NCBI GenBank assembly: GCA_002751075.1
Contig: NAOQ01000020.1
Location: forward strand, 240,473 to 304,472
Source of the DNA: Ichthyophonus hoferi
Taxonomy: Eukaryota > Opisthokonta > Ichthyosporea > Ichthyophonida > Ichthyophonidae
Reading direction: 5' to 3'
DNA length: 64,000 nt
Shown here: positions 37,967-51,692 of the stretch, piece after piece
How the letters are laid out: each line of letters starts with the position of its first letter
Numbering within the stretch: position 1 is the first letter of the stretch
Translations under genes and position numbers: made by a program
Notes under the pieces: model-generated
What the model saw: the letters and a program-made list of their open reading frames with translations, nothing else
What the model was told of the DNA's origin: nothing
Database searches by the model: none

Positions 37967-40900
37967 ATGACTGACATGGCAGACACTGTTAAAGGCCCAG
38001 TGAAGGGCCCTTCAAAGAAGAAAGAAAAAAAGGAGGTGGGTGGAACATTTAAATAGGATAATGCCTTATTATTATTATTATTATTATTATTATTCTTATT
38101 ATTATTTGTAAAATAATCCTTCTAGCAGCCGTTATATGTCAGGAAAAAAGCAAGCCTATTTGTCTACCTATTCCCAATAACCAACTTACATTCTAATCTG
38201 CAGCTATACAGACTATTTTCACATGTATTCTGTATAGCTGCAGATTATGTAAGCAATAGGATTATTAAAGGTATAGTAATGATTTTATAATCAATCCGGG
38301 ATTTCCTTTCCAAATATACATTCAGAATAGATAACAGTGCTGCTTTTGAGTTAGAAGGAGTTGACCATCATTTAAAATTCTGAAGAAAGGCAATAGAGAG
38401 GGATTGGTATATGTTAGTAGAACGGGGTCAGACTAACGTAGCAGGGAAACAGTCATCCAGTTTCACCGGGGCCAGCTTCTTGCGATGGCCTTGTATTGCT
38501 TTATTCATCTGTTTGTATCACTTGCCCCTAGCTTAAAGTATTTCACTTTCGCACATATAAATATACTTTAGTACTATTAGATTGCTTAATAGTTTTTCCT
38601 TTTTCTCATTATAATTCCGTTTATAATTTTTTATTCCTTCTTATTCCCATTGTGTTTAATTCTTTTTTTCAATGTACTATTTCTAGGTGGATATTAAAAT
38701 TATTTTTACGTGCAACAAAGGTAGAGACAAAGTTCACCATTCTACGGAATGTCCTACTATTGATGTAACAAGTAACAGCGCCCCTTTCCCTGTGCATCTT
38801 TCAGCTTACTCAGTGCAGTGTTTCATCACAGAAAATTCCGCGCGTAGAGGAGGCAGCCACACCCACAAAGAAGGCGACAACTGAGGAAGTAAACAATACA
38901 CCCGCCCAAAGCAACAAAAGAAAGGCCAAACAGCAAGAGGTAAGGGCAGAATCAGACGAGGGAAAACAGAGCGAGAAGAAGAAGAAACAGAAGACCACAA
39001 CGAATGATATTATGAAGGGTTTCCCCAAACAACCTAAAAAAGCCTACAACTTCTTTGTGAAGGAGTTTCATTCTGAGGCCAAGAAGGTTAGAATACCTTC
39101 TTCTCCCTCCTCTCCCTCTCCTTGTTCCCTACTTTTCACTTTTTGTGACCCTTTTTATCTTTATAAATTTTTTTGCTCTTTGTTTTTCTTCTATTTCTTA
39201 ATCAATTACGATTGTTTTTGCTCAAGGTTTGTTTGCAGGCTTGCCCTTATTATGTGCTTGTCGCCTTTTAAACTGTGTTATTTTTTGTTGGTAGTGTTCC
39301 TTTTACATACATTGAAGTTAATTAGCATATGCATACTGTATTGGAGGGGATAGTAGTGCTAGCAGACAATGGCGGAATAATTTATTCCCTAATAGCACAA
39401 AATGTTGTACATGTATAGGAAAATACTAAAGGGTTGGCATGGGTATGTGCAATATATATATACTATATTTGTGTGTCTACAATATAACACAAATTATAGT
39501 TTTAAGATTGATCTAATCATGGACCCACACAGAATGAGGCGATTGAACCATACACATTTAGTAAGGTGGGCCAATTAGCGTCTACTAAGTGGAAGGAGAT
39601 GGATAATAGTCAACGGATTCGGTACGAGAAGATGGAGGAGGGAGAGAACCAACGCTATGAACATGTACTGACTCTTTCTCCTTACTTCACTTTATTCTTT
39701 CGCTGCTGTATTGTCTGAATTCATTTTCCTACTGTCTTTGCATAGCACAGAGTAGAGTATAGATTAGTAGAGTATAATAGAGTAGAGTAGAGTATCCAAT
39801 TTGTATTTATATAATACGAACCTCTACCTCTAACGTACGAGAGCTTTATGTACCTATCTAATACATTGTTTCTCTACTAGGAATATGACATCTTCCGCTC
39901 AGCCCACCCCCATGTTATGATTCCACCACCTAAAAGTCGACTCATGGAGGCCGGTAAGCGCATCTTATTTTAAAGTTATTTTGTATGTCAAGCCCCTCAT
40001 ATACCAGTCTAAAGAACTTGATACATTTTAATTTTCATTATCTATGTACGATATCATTTAAAAATAGGTTGAATATAATATATAATAACAGCACATAGGA
40101 AGAAAATTAAGCAAAATAAGAAGATGCCCCGAGGCAAGTACCAGACATACTATTAGACATGCAAACAGGGTAAGCTCAATCCTAGCGAGAGAGGTTTTGG
40201 GGTCAGTAAAGGACTAGTAGCTAGATATATAAAGATAGGAAGATGTTTGCGACGGGTGACTATACATACAGGGTTGGGCGCACATCACGCTAGATAGAAC
40301 GGATATAAAAGATGTAAAAGGCAGGAGGACTACTCTAGTAACTAAGTTTTAGAAAACAATACAAGTAGTATTTCGAGAACAACACAATGATGATAGGTAG
40401 ACATGCAGCAATTAGTGTATGGCATGAGAATAATAACACGTAGTGAGGAAAGAATAGCTCACTGGGTGAGGTGTCTGCAGCGAATTCCTTGGGCATCCAA
40501 CGCACCAGTATATATCAATTATTTCTCTCCTACAAGTTTGAACAGCTCAAGAATGTAGGCAGTACTGCTGTAAGGGACCCTCCCCCTCCTCCTCATCCTC
40601 CTATCTTTTCTCCTAATTACCACACTATTATACGTACTATTATACACCCACATTAATACACATAAACATCTGCATGTATTTATACCTTGCATAGCCCTTT
40701 TAAGCAATCAATCCAGTGTCTCTTTTATTTCCTTTTTTTTCCTATATTCTTTTCACGTTCCAAATGTCTTTCATTAATATTTTGGTGTTAATATTCTTAA
40801 GCTGCTTCTTTAGGGTTTTTTGTCCTTGATTAAAATCATTCAAACAATCATGATTACTATTGGAGGTGTAACAACTATTTATTCATAGGTGAGTATAAAG

Positions 40901-43900
40901 TGGACCTTCAAAGAATGGGCAGGCTATGTCAGCTGATATTTATCATGGTGATAAGGGAGAGGTTGTAAATGGCTAGACTGTAGTAACAATTGTATATAGG
41001 ATATAGGATATATGTTGTAGGATACAGTATACATGATACAGTATATAGTAATATATGATATAATCTATAGTATATAATGTATAGTATATAGAATATGGAT
41101 TGATCTACTACAGTGCCTAATGCCTTGCTCCTTCACAACCAATAGAGTCTGGCCGATAAGTCAACTGCGATAGCCCAGGAGTGGAGAATGATGCCTGCCA
41201 GTGAAAAAGCACTTTGGAGTGAAAAATTTAAGGTATTAATCCCTCGGGGCTGGGCATGTACACGTAGGAGTGCACTTATTGATGCCTGGTGATTGGATAG
41301 CAGGACATCACTACTTCTTCTTTTGATACCTGTGCATGTGTTTGCCTGCTATGGTGATTGTTGGGCAGATCTCTACAGGATGCTGGGGGATGGGCTGGCT
41401 GTAATTATTTCCAGATGGCATTGCATACCCTAGGGTCTTTCACTGGTCAACCTCGGGGTGGGGTTTACTGTCAATAATCTTACTGGGATATATAGGTTGA
41501 AACACCTAAAAATGGGCAATAGTCCGGATGATAGTGTGGTTGCCTGAGAGTAGTTACTGGCTTGATAAATGGACCGGCTTGTTTGCTATCTCTCATATAT
41601 ATATAGATCATCTCTGACTACTACTTGCCTCATTCAATCCATCTGTATCCTTTATGATTCATAGGAATCCCAAAAGGAATACCTCGAAAAGTACAATAGC
41701 CTTCCTGCTAAGGTGAGAGAGGCACTGGACGAAGAGAAGAAGCTGAAGCTATCAAAGAAAGCAGCATCTAAGAAAGGAGAGGGAGACGATGAAGAGGAGG
41801 GAGAGGAAACTATGGAGAAGGCTACAGAGAAAGAAGAGGAAGATAAAGAGACTAGTTCCCGGAAGAAATCAAGAAAGAATGAACCTGAAAGTGATTATGA
41901 CAGCGATGATATAAAGATTTTAGACTACAAAAAGAAAGCGGTGCGTGTAGTGAAGGAGACAGATGAGAATGTAGAGGGAACCAAAACCGTTAGTAGCTTT
42001 AAGGAGAATGATAAGAGCTCTGTTGATTCGGCTGTGAACTACTTTGACAAGGTTGGTTATTGGTATGGGGTATTCTATGTGCATTTGTGTTGTATATGAT
42101 TGGTTGGTGTGCTTTATTTATTTTTAATTTTGCTTAGGATACTTTGTTTTTATGTTGGAATTGTCTCTTGCATATTATATATATGATTGTGTACATGTGG
42201 TATTGGACAAACCTGTTCTCTGTTGTCTCTCTAGTTTATATAATAGAGTTGTGTATACATACATATACAAATCTGTTTACAGGTTGGGATGTATGGGGTT
42301 ACATGTATATGAAAGACATGGCTGTTGGTGATGGTGGTGGTACAATACTAATTTTGTAGGAGAAAATAAACACAGACCGGGCTGCCTGAGAGTGACTTCA
42401 TTTACTGGGCCCAGAAAGAAGGGTATTGTAGGGTATTATATTGTATTATATTATATTATATTATATTATATTACATTACATTATGCACATATGATGCTCT
42501 TCCTTTGAACTCCCCTTTATTCTCCTTGGTCTATATCTACTATATCCATCTAGTGTCTATTATTTCTCTACCAGTCTTTGTACCAACATATGTAGTTTTT
42601 TCTATTTGAATTATTATTTTTCTCATTTGTCTCAATCCAAACTGCAAGGCTGTACCTATTCATATATACTTGTATGTGTACATGCAATCACGTCATTCTC
42701 ATATTATTAACCAATAATTGGGGCTAGGATATGTAAAGTACGGTAGACAGGGGAAAGTAAGCTAGGGCAGGGAGAGGAATATAAGGAAGTTAGGGGACGT
42801 GAAGCTGGGGCATACATAATACTAGGGAGAAAGGGGTGGTGGGTAATAAGTGATGCCCAGCCACTAATTAAAGCGGGTAGGCTCCACGTGTATAACGAGT
42901 TGATCAAGACAGGCGAGAAGGAGGAGGCTATGGTAATGACTCTACCCTAACCCTATAACATTAGTATATAGTACAGTGTATAATATATAGTATATAGAAT
43001 ATAATTTCTGTTATCCCCTGTGTACCTATTGTAAATGTTGACTCTATATTGTTTCTAATATTGAATAGTTAATGGTTTCTTTTAACTAGACACACATTCT
43101 AGCAGATAATAAGAATGTAACCGCCGTCACTGCCTCCATAAATGCATTGCAAAATTCCACCCTGTCCAGCATACATATCAGAGACTGTATTTTCATCAAT
43201 CCACATACAACTTTAACTATTATATATATATATATATATATACGATTATACTGTTATGCATCCTATCATACATGCATGCATACATATATCTATAAGAATC
43301 GTACTGATCTTCATATTCCCTCTCTCACTCAGAAAACTCTGGTTGTTATGTGGCAGTCAATGGTGCCTAATGAGAAGAAGATGTGGCAAAGTGAATTTCA
43401 AAAGCTTTGGGTACGTATGCTACATAGCCTTGTTTGAAACGTCTTATTATTTCTCTATGTTTTTACACCCCCCTCCCCACCCACCCACCACCCTTTACTA
43501 AGATTAAATCACGCTAGATTAAACTGCATTTCTATATACTGTATGTATTGCATTATAATGAGCTAATGCAGACTCCAATACCATACGTTATTATATTATG
43601 CTATACTCTATTACTTTAGCCCAACCTATACTAGGACACTATTTTATACACCCTACCGACTATATTCCTTCCACTATACAGCTTATGACACAACGCCTTG
43701 AGTCTCCCACCGATTATCCTGTGTACCTGTGGCAGTTTAGCAAACTGTAAGCTACCACCCTAACATTCTGTTGACTTCCTCACAGTTTCTCGGGATCTCT
43801 AATTGATTTTTGTAATTGATCGTTGATATTTCTGTACTAGCGTTAGTAATAGCTAATTGGTTTGATCTACTTTCTATGGAAGGCAACGTAGAGACAGGCG

Positions 43901-45042
43901 TATATGTGTAGTAGGCTCTATCTCTAGATATCTATTACTATTATATTCAGTTATTACTGAAGGAGGAATTCCTACTTTAGTTAGTATACGATTTTCTGAG
44001 TTTTGAACAAGCGAGAAATCTGAACTCTGATTATTGTATGTGATTGCTATATATATATTGTACAAAGTTTTACGTGTATTACGAGAACTTCATAATTTTT
44101 CCAGTGGGCTGTATGTGTGTGAATGGCTGGGGACTGAACAGTAGGGCCTAGTGATCCGATGATTATTTGCGATTTTGTTGGATTGCCTAGGAATAACATT
44201 AGGTTTATAGACTGTCGGTAGATACACCACCATATATACTACATAGTATGCCAGATATGCACTTATATACCGCTGTTTAACTGTTTATGTTGTACAGGCA
44301 TGGAGACTGGTCTGACTATGGCAGTAGAGCCTGCCATACCCTGTCTGAAGCCTTGTTCCAAGTAAGCTATACATCCCTTTTCCCTTGAACCAGCTCCTTT
44401 CCTTATATTTTCCTGTGCATTGATTTACTCATTTTTTCTTCATTTGAAATTTTTCACTCCATTTCTCTTTGTTCTCTCTTGTTATTCCTCTCCATACAGA
44501 CCACTTAGCACGTATTCCCTGTCTGTATTTTCCTTCTTTAAACATATTCTTCTTAACATATATTTCTTGCTTTAGGCCACACCGTCATACATGACAGGTT
44601 TCCTGGTGAATGTGTTTTTAAATAGTGCTAGTAGTTAAGATAGAAGGGTATTGTAGAAGAATATTATGGGGTGGGTAGGAATAGGTAGAGGCAGGGCGAT
44701 ATGTACTTTACCAATTGGAGAAAGGAAAGTACATGCATTTAATTTCCACCTATCAAAGTATTTGAACTACTAACATGCCTATAACCATAGTTGAAGCTGG
44801 CAGAGGCCAATGGGAGTCAGATTGTGAAGAAAATCCAAGTGCTGTGGAACCAAGATGAGCACATGGTTGATATTGTCAAGTACACTGGACGGGTTGTAGA
44901 CAACCCAAAATGCAGTTTCTTGGTCAGAGCCGTGGTTCAGGTTCCTACTGAAATGTTGGCTGGTCTGGATCTGTTGGGAGGCAAGGATAAGGAATTGGAT
45001 GTGGAAGGGTCTAGTCAAAATGATATGTCAGACAAAGAATAG
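37967..45042 (+). CDS. Protein with three HMG-box-like modules, UBF-like candidate
   Basis: Fourteen in-phase exons: 37967-38035, 38832-39086, 39533-39664, 39881-39953, 40092-40133, 40481-40569, 41146-41232, 41665-42051, 42861-42932, 43090-43116, 43333-43410, 43682-43746, 44298-44361, 44791-45042. They encode about 563 residues. After a lysine-rich N-terminus, box 1 spans about 87-155 (FPKQPKKAYNFF, KWKEM, RYEKMEEGE) and runs into FRSAHPHVM. Box 2 is about 196-266 (IYQLFLSYKFEQL, AQEWRMMPASEKALWSEKF). A long acidic/basic linker follows. A divergent third module is about 379-446 (LVVMWQSMVPNEKKMWQSEF). HMG boxes bend DNA. The several boxes, and the F-x-x-x-HP tail after box 1, recall UBF, the Pol I activator, but orthology is not proven. 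Exon 5 is followed by a GC donor (gcaagt). The donor after exon 8 (gttggt) is weak, so that junction is less certain. Introns 1 and 12 hold a hairpin and a repeat fragment. Confidence 0.82.
38066..38106. repeat. (TTA)n microsatellite in HMG-gene intron 1
   Basis: About twelve TTA units with one CTT interruption, just after exon 1. Confidence 0.9.
38185..38253. repeat. Long perfect hairpin in HMG-gene intron 1
   Basis: A perfect 19-bp inverted repeat (38194-38212 and 38229-38247; arm TAATCTGCAGCTATACAGA) surrounds a 16-base loop. After a 3-base bulge on the left, the stem continues six more pairs (CTTACA with TGTAAG). This could be a tiny non-autonomous transposon (MITE-like) or an RNA hairpin. 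Confidence 0.85.
42420..42486. repeat. (ATATT)n simple repeat in HMG-gene intron 8
   Basis: Degenerate TATTA/TTATA units following exon 8. Non-coding. Confidence 0.8.
43865..44145 (+). repeat. Dispersed repeat fragment inside HMG-gene intron 12
   Basis: The left half matches 33190-33310 in reverse. The right half ('tttgaacaagcgagaaatct', 'tattacgagaactt', a 'gtgtgtgaatgg' end) is a diverged relative of the family A repeats at both ends of the window. This copy therefore joins the two similarities into one family. It lies wholly within an intron and should be spliced out. Confidence 0.7.
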
Positions 45043-45396
45043 ACTGAAACAATATTTTGAAACTTTGGAGCTTCAGAACCGATTGTTGATTTCATGGTAT
45101 GTTTATATAGGTGCATTGTGTTGATCTGATGCTTTGTGTCAGGCTCAAATAATATGAATGGGATCGGTATAAAGGCAGACAGATACATGTATCTTAACAC
45201 ATGTAGATACATGTTGTCAGTGACATGTGATTGGAGCATCGTTTTTTATGCGTTTAAGAACCACATGCCGGAAAGATACCGGGCGATCTTTGTGCAGGCA
45301 CATGTACATACCTAGTTGATAAAAATGAACTAGGTCTCTGGTCATACATACAACTCTTTATTTTCCCCCTTCTCCAATGGACTATATTCAGGACTA

Positions 45397-45402
45397 AATA
45401 AA
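45397..45402 (+). terminator. Possible polyadenylation signal of the HMG-box gene
   Basis: AATAAA about 355 bases after the stop, followed at a distance by T-rich sequence. It is the first clear hexamer downstream. Confidence 0.45.
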
Positions 45403-45896
45403 AGATAGTTAATTTATTTCTTCTTTTTAGATACTGGTGCATTTACACTGGGACAGTTAATCAGACATGACACATTATCAGTTCCATGAGTCTGAAACAG
45501 CCATTACATACAGCTAAGAGAGCTTTGCCGTGGAACTAGCCACCAAGAGTGTTTTCTTATTTTGCTTTACCAGCTTCCTTTTATCAGGGTTTATAGTTGT
45601 TACAATTATTATGTTTAATTGCAAATGATTAGATATCTGAAGATAAAATCTGATGAAAAGGCCATGAAGATAATGGCATATAGATGTATCATTTAGGATT
45701 ATGAGTATATCTAGATATAGGGGATCTGCATTAGCGATTTATATAGCACTCGTAAGTTGCCAACTGCATTTCAGGAAATATATTGATCCTACACCTTACC
45801 CTGATATGGTATTTACTCATATATTACCCCATTGTCTTAATATCACACTGAAACCATAGATCCATCTTTTACCCAAATTAAGAATATATATATAAC

Positions 45897-48800
45897 TGCT
45901 GAAGTATTTCAGCTAATACTTATTGTTTATATCGCATTGAACCTCTAACAATTAGGAAGCATTTAGAATGAAAGCTTCGATTGGTAATTAAGACATCAAC
46001 ATTAGTTAAGATTAGGTTTCGGGTAGTCTGGAGTGTAAATTCGCCATGGTTTTTAAATAATGCTGCCATTGGTTTGAATGACGACACAGTGTAATGGTAT
46101 GTATACATGTGCTATGTAGATTCATGAATAATTCTTCGAATAGTAGTCACTGATTAGCCTGTTTACAATAGTTTGTATAATCATTGGACTATTTACTCAT
46201 AAGAATATGTTAGAAAAGCCACGTTGCATTCCTATTGGGGAATGCTTTAAAACATGCGTAATTCAGTAATGATGTAATTCATTTGACTTGACACAATCCA
46301 ACAAGTATGCAACTGGTATATTTAGACTTAGTCAAAATCTTAATTAGGAGTTGTATTAATAAACTTAAGTATAGATAATTAGTGTAAAGATGGTAGAGAG
46401 CTATTGTTGCAAAATCGTTAACCCCGAATGATCACAAAGCTCGGCCGAGGCTCTGGTAACAACCAAATCATGAAATGAATGGTCCGATATTAGTTTAAGC
46501 AGCATTCTTAAATAGTAATTTGATTTGTCAGTACATGGGATGTTACACTAATAAGCAGAATTTGTTCAAGAGCCATTCAACAGTAGTATTAGATTTTCGT
46601 TATGAAATATTTCTGGCGGAGAGACTTATTTCAGAAAGATAGAAATAAGAAGATTGAGGAATCGGCTGACATATATACTACTATAAGTATAGCTTGTGTG
46701 TTTCATGTATACAGTATATCTACATTGCACTACTAATAGTGGTGTGTTAATTATTTTTGTATATTTTTTATCACAGTTACATTCTTATTATTTATATATG
46801 GACGTACACTCTTAGTAATTTGTCCAACGTTTATCTAATATGTTTCTTGTTAAAGCAATAATAAATATTAAGAAACCTATCCAAAATCAAGTTAAGTGTA
46901 TGGGGATATTTAACCAGTGCTTCGTACGTAGAAATCAAACCCCATACTGTCATTGTAAACCTCAGGTGAAAACATATAGTGAGAGGTGCTAATTTAATAA
47001 ACAAACACCTCTAGCTAAATAGTCTTCTCCAAGCAATGTTTTAACAACCTTCAAGATCAATACTTACCTGACTGGTTTAGAAGCACAATAAAGAACTGCC
47101 CACCAGTAACTGGTTGGTACGTACATAACCGAAATTCAAAGTCTGTATCAAGAACCAGAAAATATAAACACTAAATAAATACTGTATGAACATCTAATAA
47201 AATGTTCCTTTTATTATCAAGGTATGACTAGAAGCTGATTGCCAAATTCTTCGGAAGATGACTTACCTATTTCAGCTATCGTTTAATAGCTGTTTTAATT
47301 AACACCCCCTCTCTAATCAGAGAGAGTAATAATTTTAGCTAGTTTCAACAAGCAATCTAGAATTAGAAGAAAAATAAAACCCTTGCTTGGCTGACGTCCC
47401 GCGTCAATAGGTCTATTTATACTTTATTTATAAGCACATGGCAAATGTGTTAGCACTAGTTAGATTGAAGGCATTGAACTTGGTATCAAGATCTTTTAAG
47501 AAGCCTAATAACTAAGCGGTTTTCCCTATATATTAAACCCAACACGTGACACCTACCAAATGCAAGCCTTTACTGACTCTCATCTGTACCAGATCTGTAA
47601 GAATAGAAAAGAAGGTTGGAGCTACTTTACCTTCTGATCTTAAAGACTCCAATTTTTCAGAGACCATTCCGCCTACTGATACCCCAGTTGCAGATGATAT
47701 TGAAATCAACTTGACCTAAACTGACACATTTAGATAAACAAGCTCAGAGGACCTTTCTTCTTTTAATTTAAATTACGGCAAAATTAATCAAGGAGAAACA
47801 CAAATGAGGAGCCAAATAAGAGTTGGACTGAGAAAAATAAGGAGGAAACAAGCCAGGGAGAAGACAAAAGAGTAAACAAGCTCAAAGGAGAGCCCTCGTT
47901 AAAGCATTTGTGGGTTTTTAGCATAAAGCGTGACAGTCAAGGAAAAATCACAAAGTACAAGGCAATGGCTGACAATGATGGGTGATTGACAAATGGAAAA
48001 CCTTGATTACCTTAACGTAGAGTCTCCAGCTTGCACTCTGACTACGTACACCTTCTGTTAGCACTAGCAGCCTCAACGGATTTGGAAGTAGTACAACTTG
48101 ACGTAATGAAAGCTTACCGAAACAAAAAACTGGTGGAAAACATATATATGCAGCAGCTTGAAGGTATTGAGGACTCATATTTTCCACATAGAGTGTACAA
48201 GCCTCAAAAATCATTGTATGGTTTGAAACAATCTGCTTTCATATGACAGTATACCTTAGATATAATTGTGGCAACAGAATAGTTTTTCTCAACCAACTCT
48301 GATCTATATCTATGTGTTTCACATGCCACACCAGATTTTCTTGCCATATGTATTTAAATTAATGACACATTAATCAACTCCAACAAATATGCTACCACAA
48401 AAAGTTTAATTGCAGTATGAGGAAACAGTTTGAAACTGAAGGATGATATTTACACCTGAATACCTGGGATACCAGATTTGGAAAAAAAATTAAGGTTCTA
48501 TTCAATTAACCCGGGAAGGACACATCAAGGAGATGTTAAGATTGTACAATATAGAAGATATTAAGCAGACCATGTCTGTCATACTTTTAAAGCATATATA
48601 AGACTTAGACAAAGTCACAAACTCAACTACAGGATGCAACATGAGAGAATACCAGAAAGCAATAGGTTGCCTTCTATGAATATCCCACTTAACTAGGATA
48701 GACATAGCCTTCACAGTCAGTTACTTAGAACGTTTTTCTCCAATCTATCAGATTTTCACTGGAAAGTGTTATTCCATTTGATGGAATATTCTAACACATT

Positions 48801-49751
48801 CCAGGACATAGGACTTGTGTGTTATAAAGCATTGGTCTTCAGACAGGTCCAGTGACCATCTGTCGGGACAACCAGTCAACAACTCAAATCTTTGCAAACA
48901 AAGAAATCACCAAAAACACAAAGCACATCTGCAAAGAGTAGGCTATACCAAGGAGGTCATTGGGAGTGGGGATTTTGAAATAAAGTCAATCTTAACCCAT
49001 GACCAGAAATCATACATCCTCATCAAAGCCCTGGCCCCAACTCAACTTATGAATATCTGCTAGATCTTAACCATATATGAGTAAGTAACTTCTTTATTGA
49101 TATGTGGGGAAGTAGGGGGATTGTTAAAACATTTCAACCAATACTGGTATTTAGTCAAAAACTACATGATGTCTTGTACAAAAATACTTACTATTTTTAT
49201 AGTATTGAACCTCTAAATGTTAAAAAACAATTAGAATGAGGTTTCAATCAGTCAGTAAAATTTAGACATTAATTAATGACAGTTAACTAATTCGATGATG
49301 TCATTAATTGTGTTTACTAGGGCTGGATATTTAGTGTAGTCTAGAGTGTAATTTTACTATGGATTTTTAAATAGTGTTAGTCATTAGTTTTTAATCACAC
49401 ACATAGTAATTGATGATATATATGTGAAATTTTAATCCATGAATGTCTTTTCGAATTGTTACTGATTGATCTGTTTTTATCAACATCTGATACGCAAATT
49501 TCCAAATTATTCTTTGAATAATTATTGGACAACCTGTTCCCAAGAAGATATTACAAAATAGGCACATTACATTCCTATTGGAGAGCGTGCTTATACATGT
49601 GAGATAATGATGTAATCGATTTGGCTTGATACAATCCAACAACATCTATATAACCAGCATACCCAAAGATAGTCTGGATTTTGATTAAGAGTTGTAATAA
49701 TAAACTTAGGTATAGATACTTAGTAGAAGTTGGTAGATAGTTATGAGTTAC
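45897..49751 (+). mobile_element. Fossil Ty1/copia LTR retrotransposon
   Basis: Left LTR about 45897-46411 and right LTR about 49122-49751. They share blocks such as 'ttgaacctctaa', 'tctggagtgtaa'/'tctagagtgtaa', 'cattcctattgg', 'acaatccaacaa' and 'ttgtattaataaacttaa'/'ttgtaataataaacttag'. A purine-rich tract lies immediately before the right LTR. The internal region has copia reverse-transcriptase signatures around 47910-48245: HLWVFSIKRDSQGK, then LLALAAST, VVQLDVMKAY, ENIYMQQLEGIE and KSLYGLKQS. Degraded RNase H-like sequence follows to about 49070. Gag and integrase parts are not recognisable. The LTRs differ at many positions and in length, so the insertion is old; the element is broken in many places and long dead. 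Confidence 0.85.
46430..46625 (+). repeat. Family B repeat (leader region of the copia fossil)
   Basis: Lies just inside the left LTR and matches 32530-32760, which marks a second member of the same element family in the window. Confidence 0.65.
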
Positions 49752-51600
49752 CAAGGCCAAGAGATACCTATAAGGAAAATTGCCAGATTTAAGTGGATAT
49801 AATCAGTAACTATGGCTTACAAGCCAGTATATGTAGCCACCAAGAAAAAGGAGAAACAGAAAATACAATTCTCAAGGAAAACGTCAACTCCATTAGTTAA
49901 GAGACCAGTGAAGCTGAATCAAGTGAAAAATCAGAGGAAGACAAATCATGCATGTTTACTGATTTCCAAGAGGAATCATCACACACTGCCGGAGATTTTA
50001 ACAAAAGCTAATATTGGTGAAGTGGAAGCCTTGCCTTTATGTAGGTGCCTATACACTGCCTAGCTTTTGCAAAAATTGAACAGCCCGCTCTTACTGGTCT
50101 TTTGGCCATCAAATTCCAGTATTGTACTCCAAAACTTAAAGGCAATTGTACTATAGTGATATTGGTCAGAATTTAGATACATTTTATATAATTTTAATAT
50201 GTACCACTTGGAAAGCAAAGAGTGAGGGACTGTGAAATTTGTACATAGAAGTCCACAAAAGTTAAATTGTTAAGTTGTGATTACATTATGTATATTCACA
50301 GGTAAGACCAATTTAATATAGAAATATCACAATATATATATATATATTACATTCACATGCTAATTTTTGTGCTTAGCAGGATTTTTTTCTTGGTACCATT
50401 GGCACTAGAGGCATCAACTAGCAATGACCAAATAGCTCAGATTAGTACCCGTATGACATGACTATATGTTAAGCTTATAGTGTTTTTTCTTTCTGAAGTG
50501 GTAGTTAAAGTTAAATCCCATATAAAAAAAACTTATTTTATAAAAAATCGGTCACATTTTGAAATAAGCTTACTTTGTGAACATATTGGCGAAGAGTTTA
50601 ATGCATTTAAACCAGTATTAATTAAACCAAAAGCCTGAAAACTCAACTTAAAAACGATTCTTAACATATGACTCGAATCGAATCGAATCCATATTGGTGG
50701 ATTGGAATGTAGTTAGAATAAACGTATAATTTAATAAACAGTAATTTAGCGGCCGGTAATTGATCAACTATTACTATAAAAAAATACATGTACTTATTAT
50801 ATATAGACATACACACACCGTTTTAGTCATATACTTAGGATGGGGTTTAGTTGACCCTATGTTGTTCTTTTTATTCCGTTGGTATTCACAAGTCGCAGCT
50901 TATCATATAAAATGTTGACTTTATAATTCATAACAAAACATTATCATGTACGCTCTCAGAAGCTTTCATAACAGTCACAAACCGAATGACAACAAACAGT
51001 CCTATTTTGAAACAGATAAAAGTACAGCAGCGTGCTCCAGGCTTACAGGTTCAGAAGGAAACATGAAAAAGGGCTGACTGCCAAAGTACACCTACAAAGG
51101 TCACTCTAAAAAACCTGTCATCAACAGCTGAACTACATTGTAAAAGCGCGTAAGATATAAATACAGCAAGCACGAATCACTGTCACCACTTATAAACAGA
51201 ATTCTAGAAAACTAACAAAACATTTTAAATGCAACAGATAAAGCAAAGACCGAAGGCGAATTACTTAAAAACTTTTACTACTATTTTCCATTTTTACAAG
51301 CAGGTTCGTCAGGTTAATAATAAAGCCAGAAACTAAGAGGTCGTATACATTTAAGAGACCTACTCACACAGCAACTCCATGTTACACAATAACATGTAAT
51401 AATATAGAAAAATAATTTTCACTTACTAAAATAACGAGTGAGAACACGAAAACTGATTCCAGAACCTTCATAGGAACACCATAAAAGGACCCAGCATTGT
51501 CAAGGCTACCAGAATCAGCCGTGTACTTGACAAGTAAAAGGTCGTATAGAATCAGGTCACATATTTTCTTGTTGTCAGAAGTTCCCTTTTTCTACAATCT
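49752..51600. other. Gene-poor AT-rich region right of the copia fossil
   Basis: A lysine-rich frame at 49812-50063 and an overlapping acidic serine-rich frame (SEAESSEKSEEDKS) start about 60 bases past the right LTR and look like further retroelement debris. 'gaatc' is tandemly repeated three times near 50674. The right end should hold the promoter of the next gene. Confidence 0.4.
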
Positions 51601-51692
51601 ATCGACTATTATCGTACTATATATTATGACTATTATAGACTAAAGCAAGTACCATCCTATCCAGTTGGAACCTAGCAGGCAGAGACTGTACA

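Noticed and set aside
44579-44602. Possible extra small exon in the HMG-box gene
   Set aside because: The flanking donor is weak and exon 13 joins exon 14 in phase without it.
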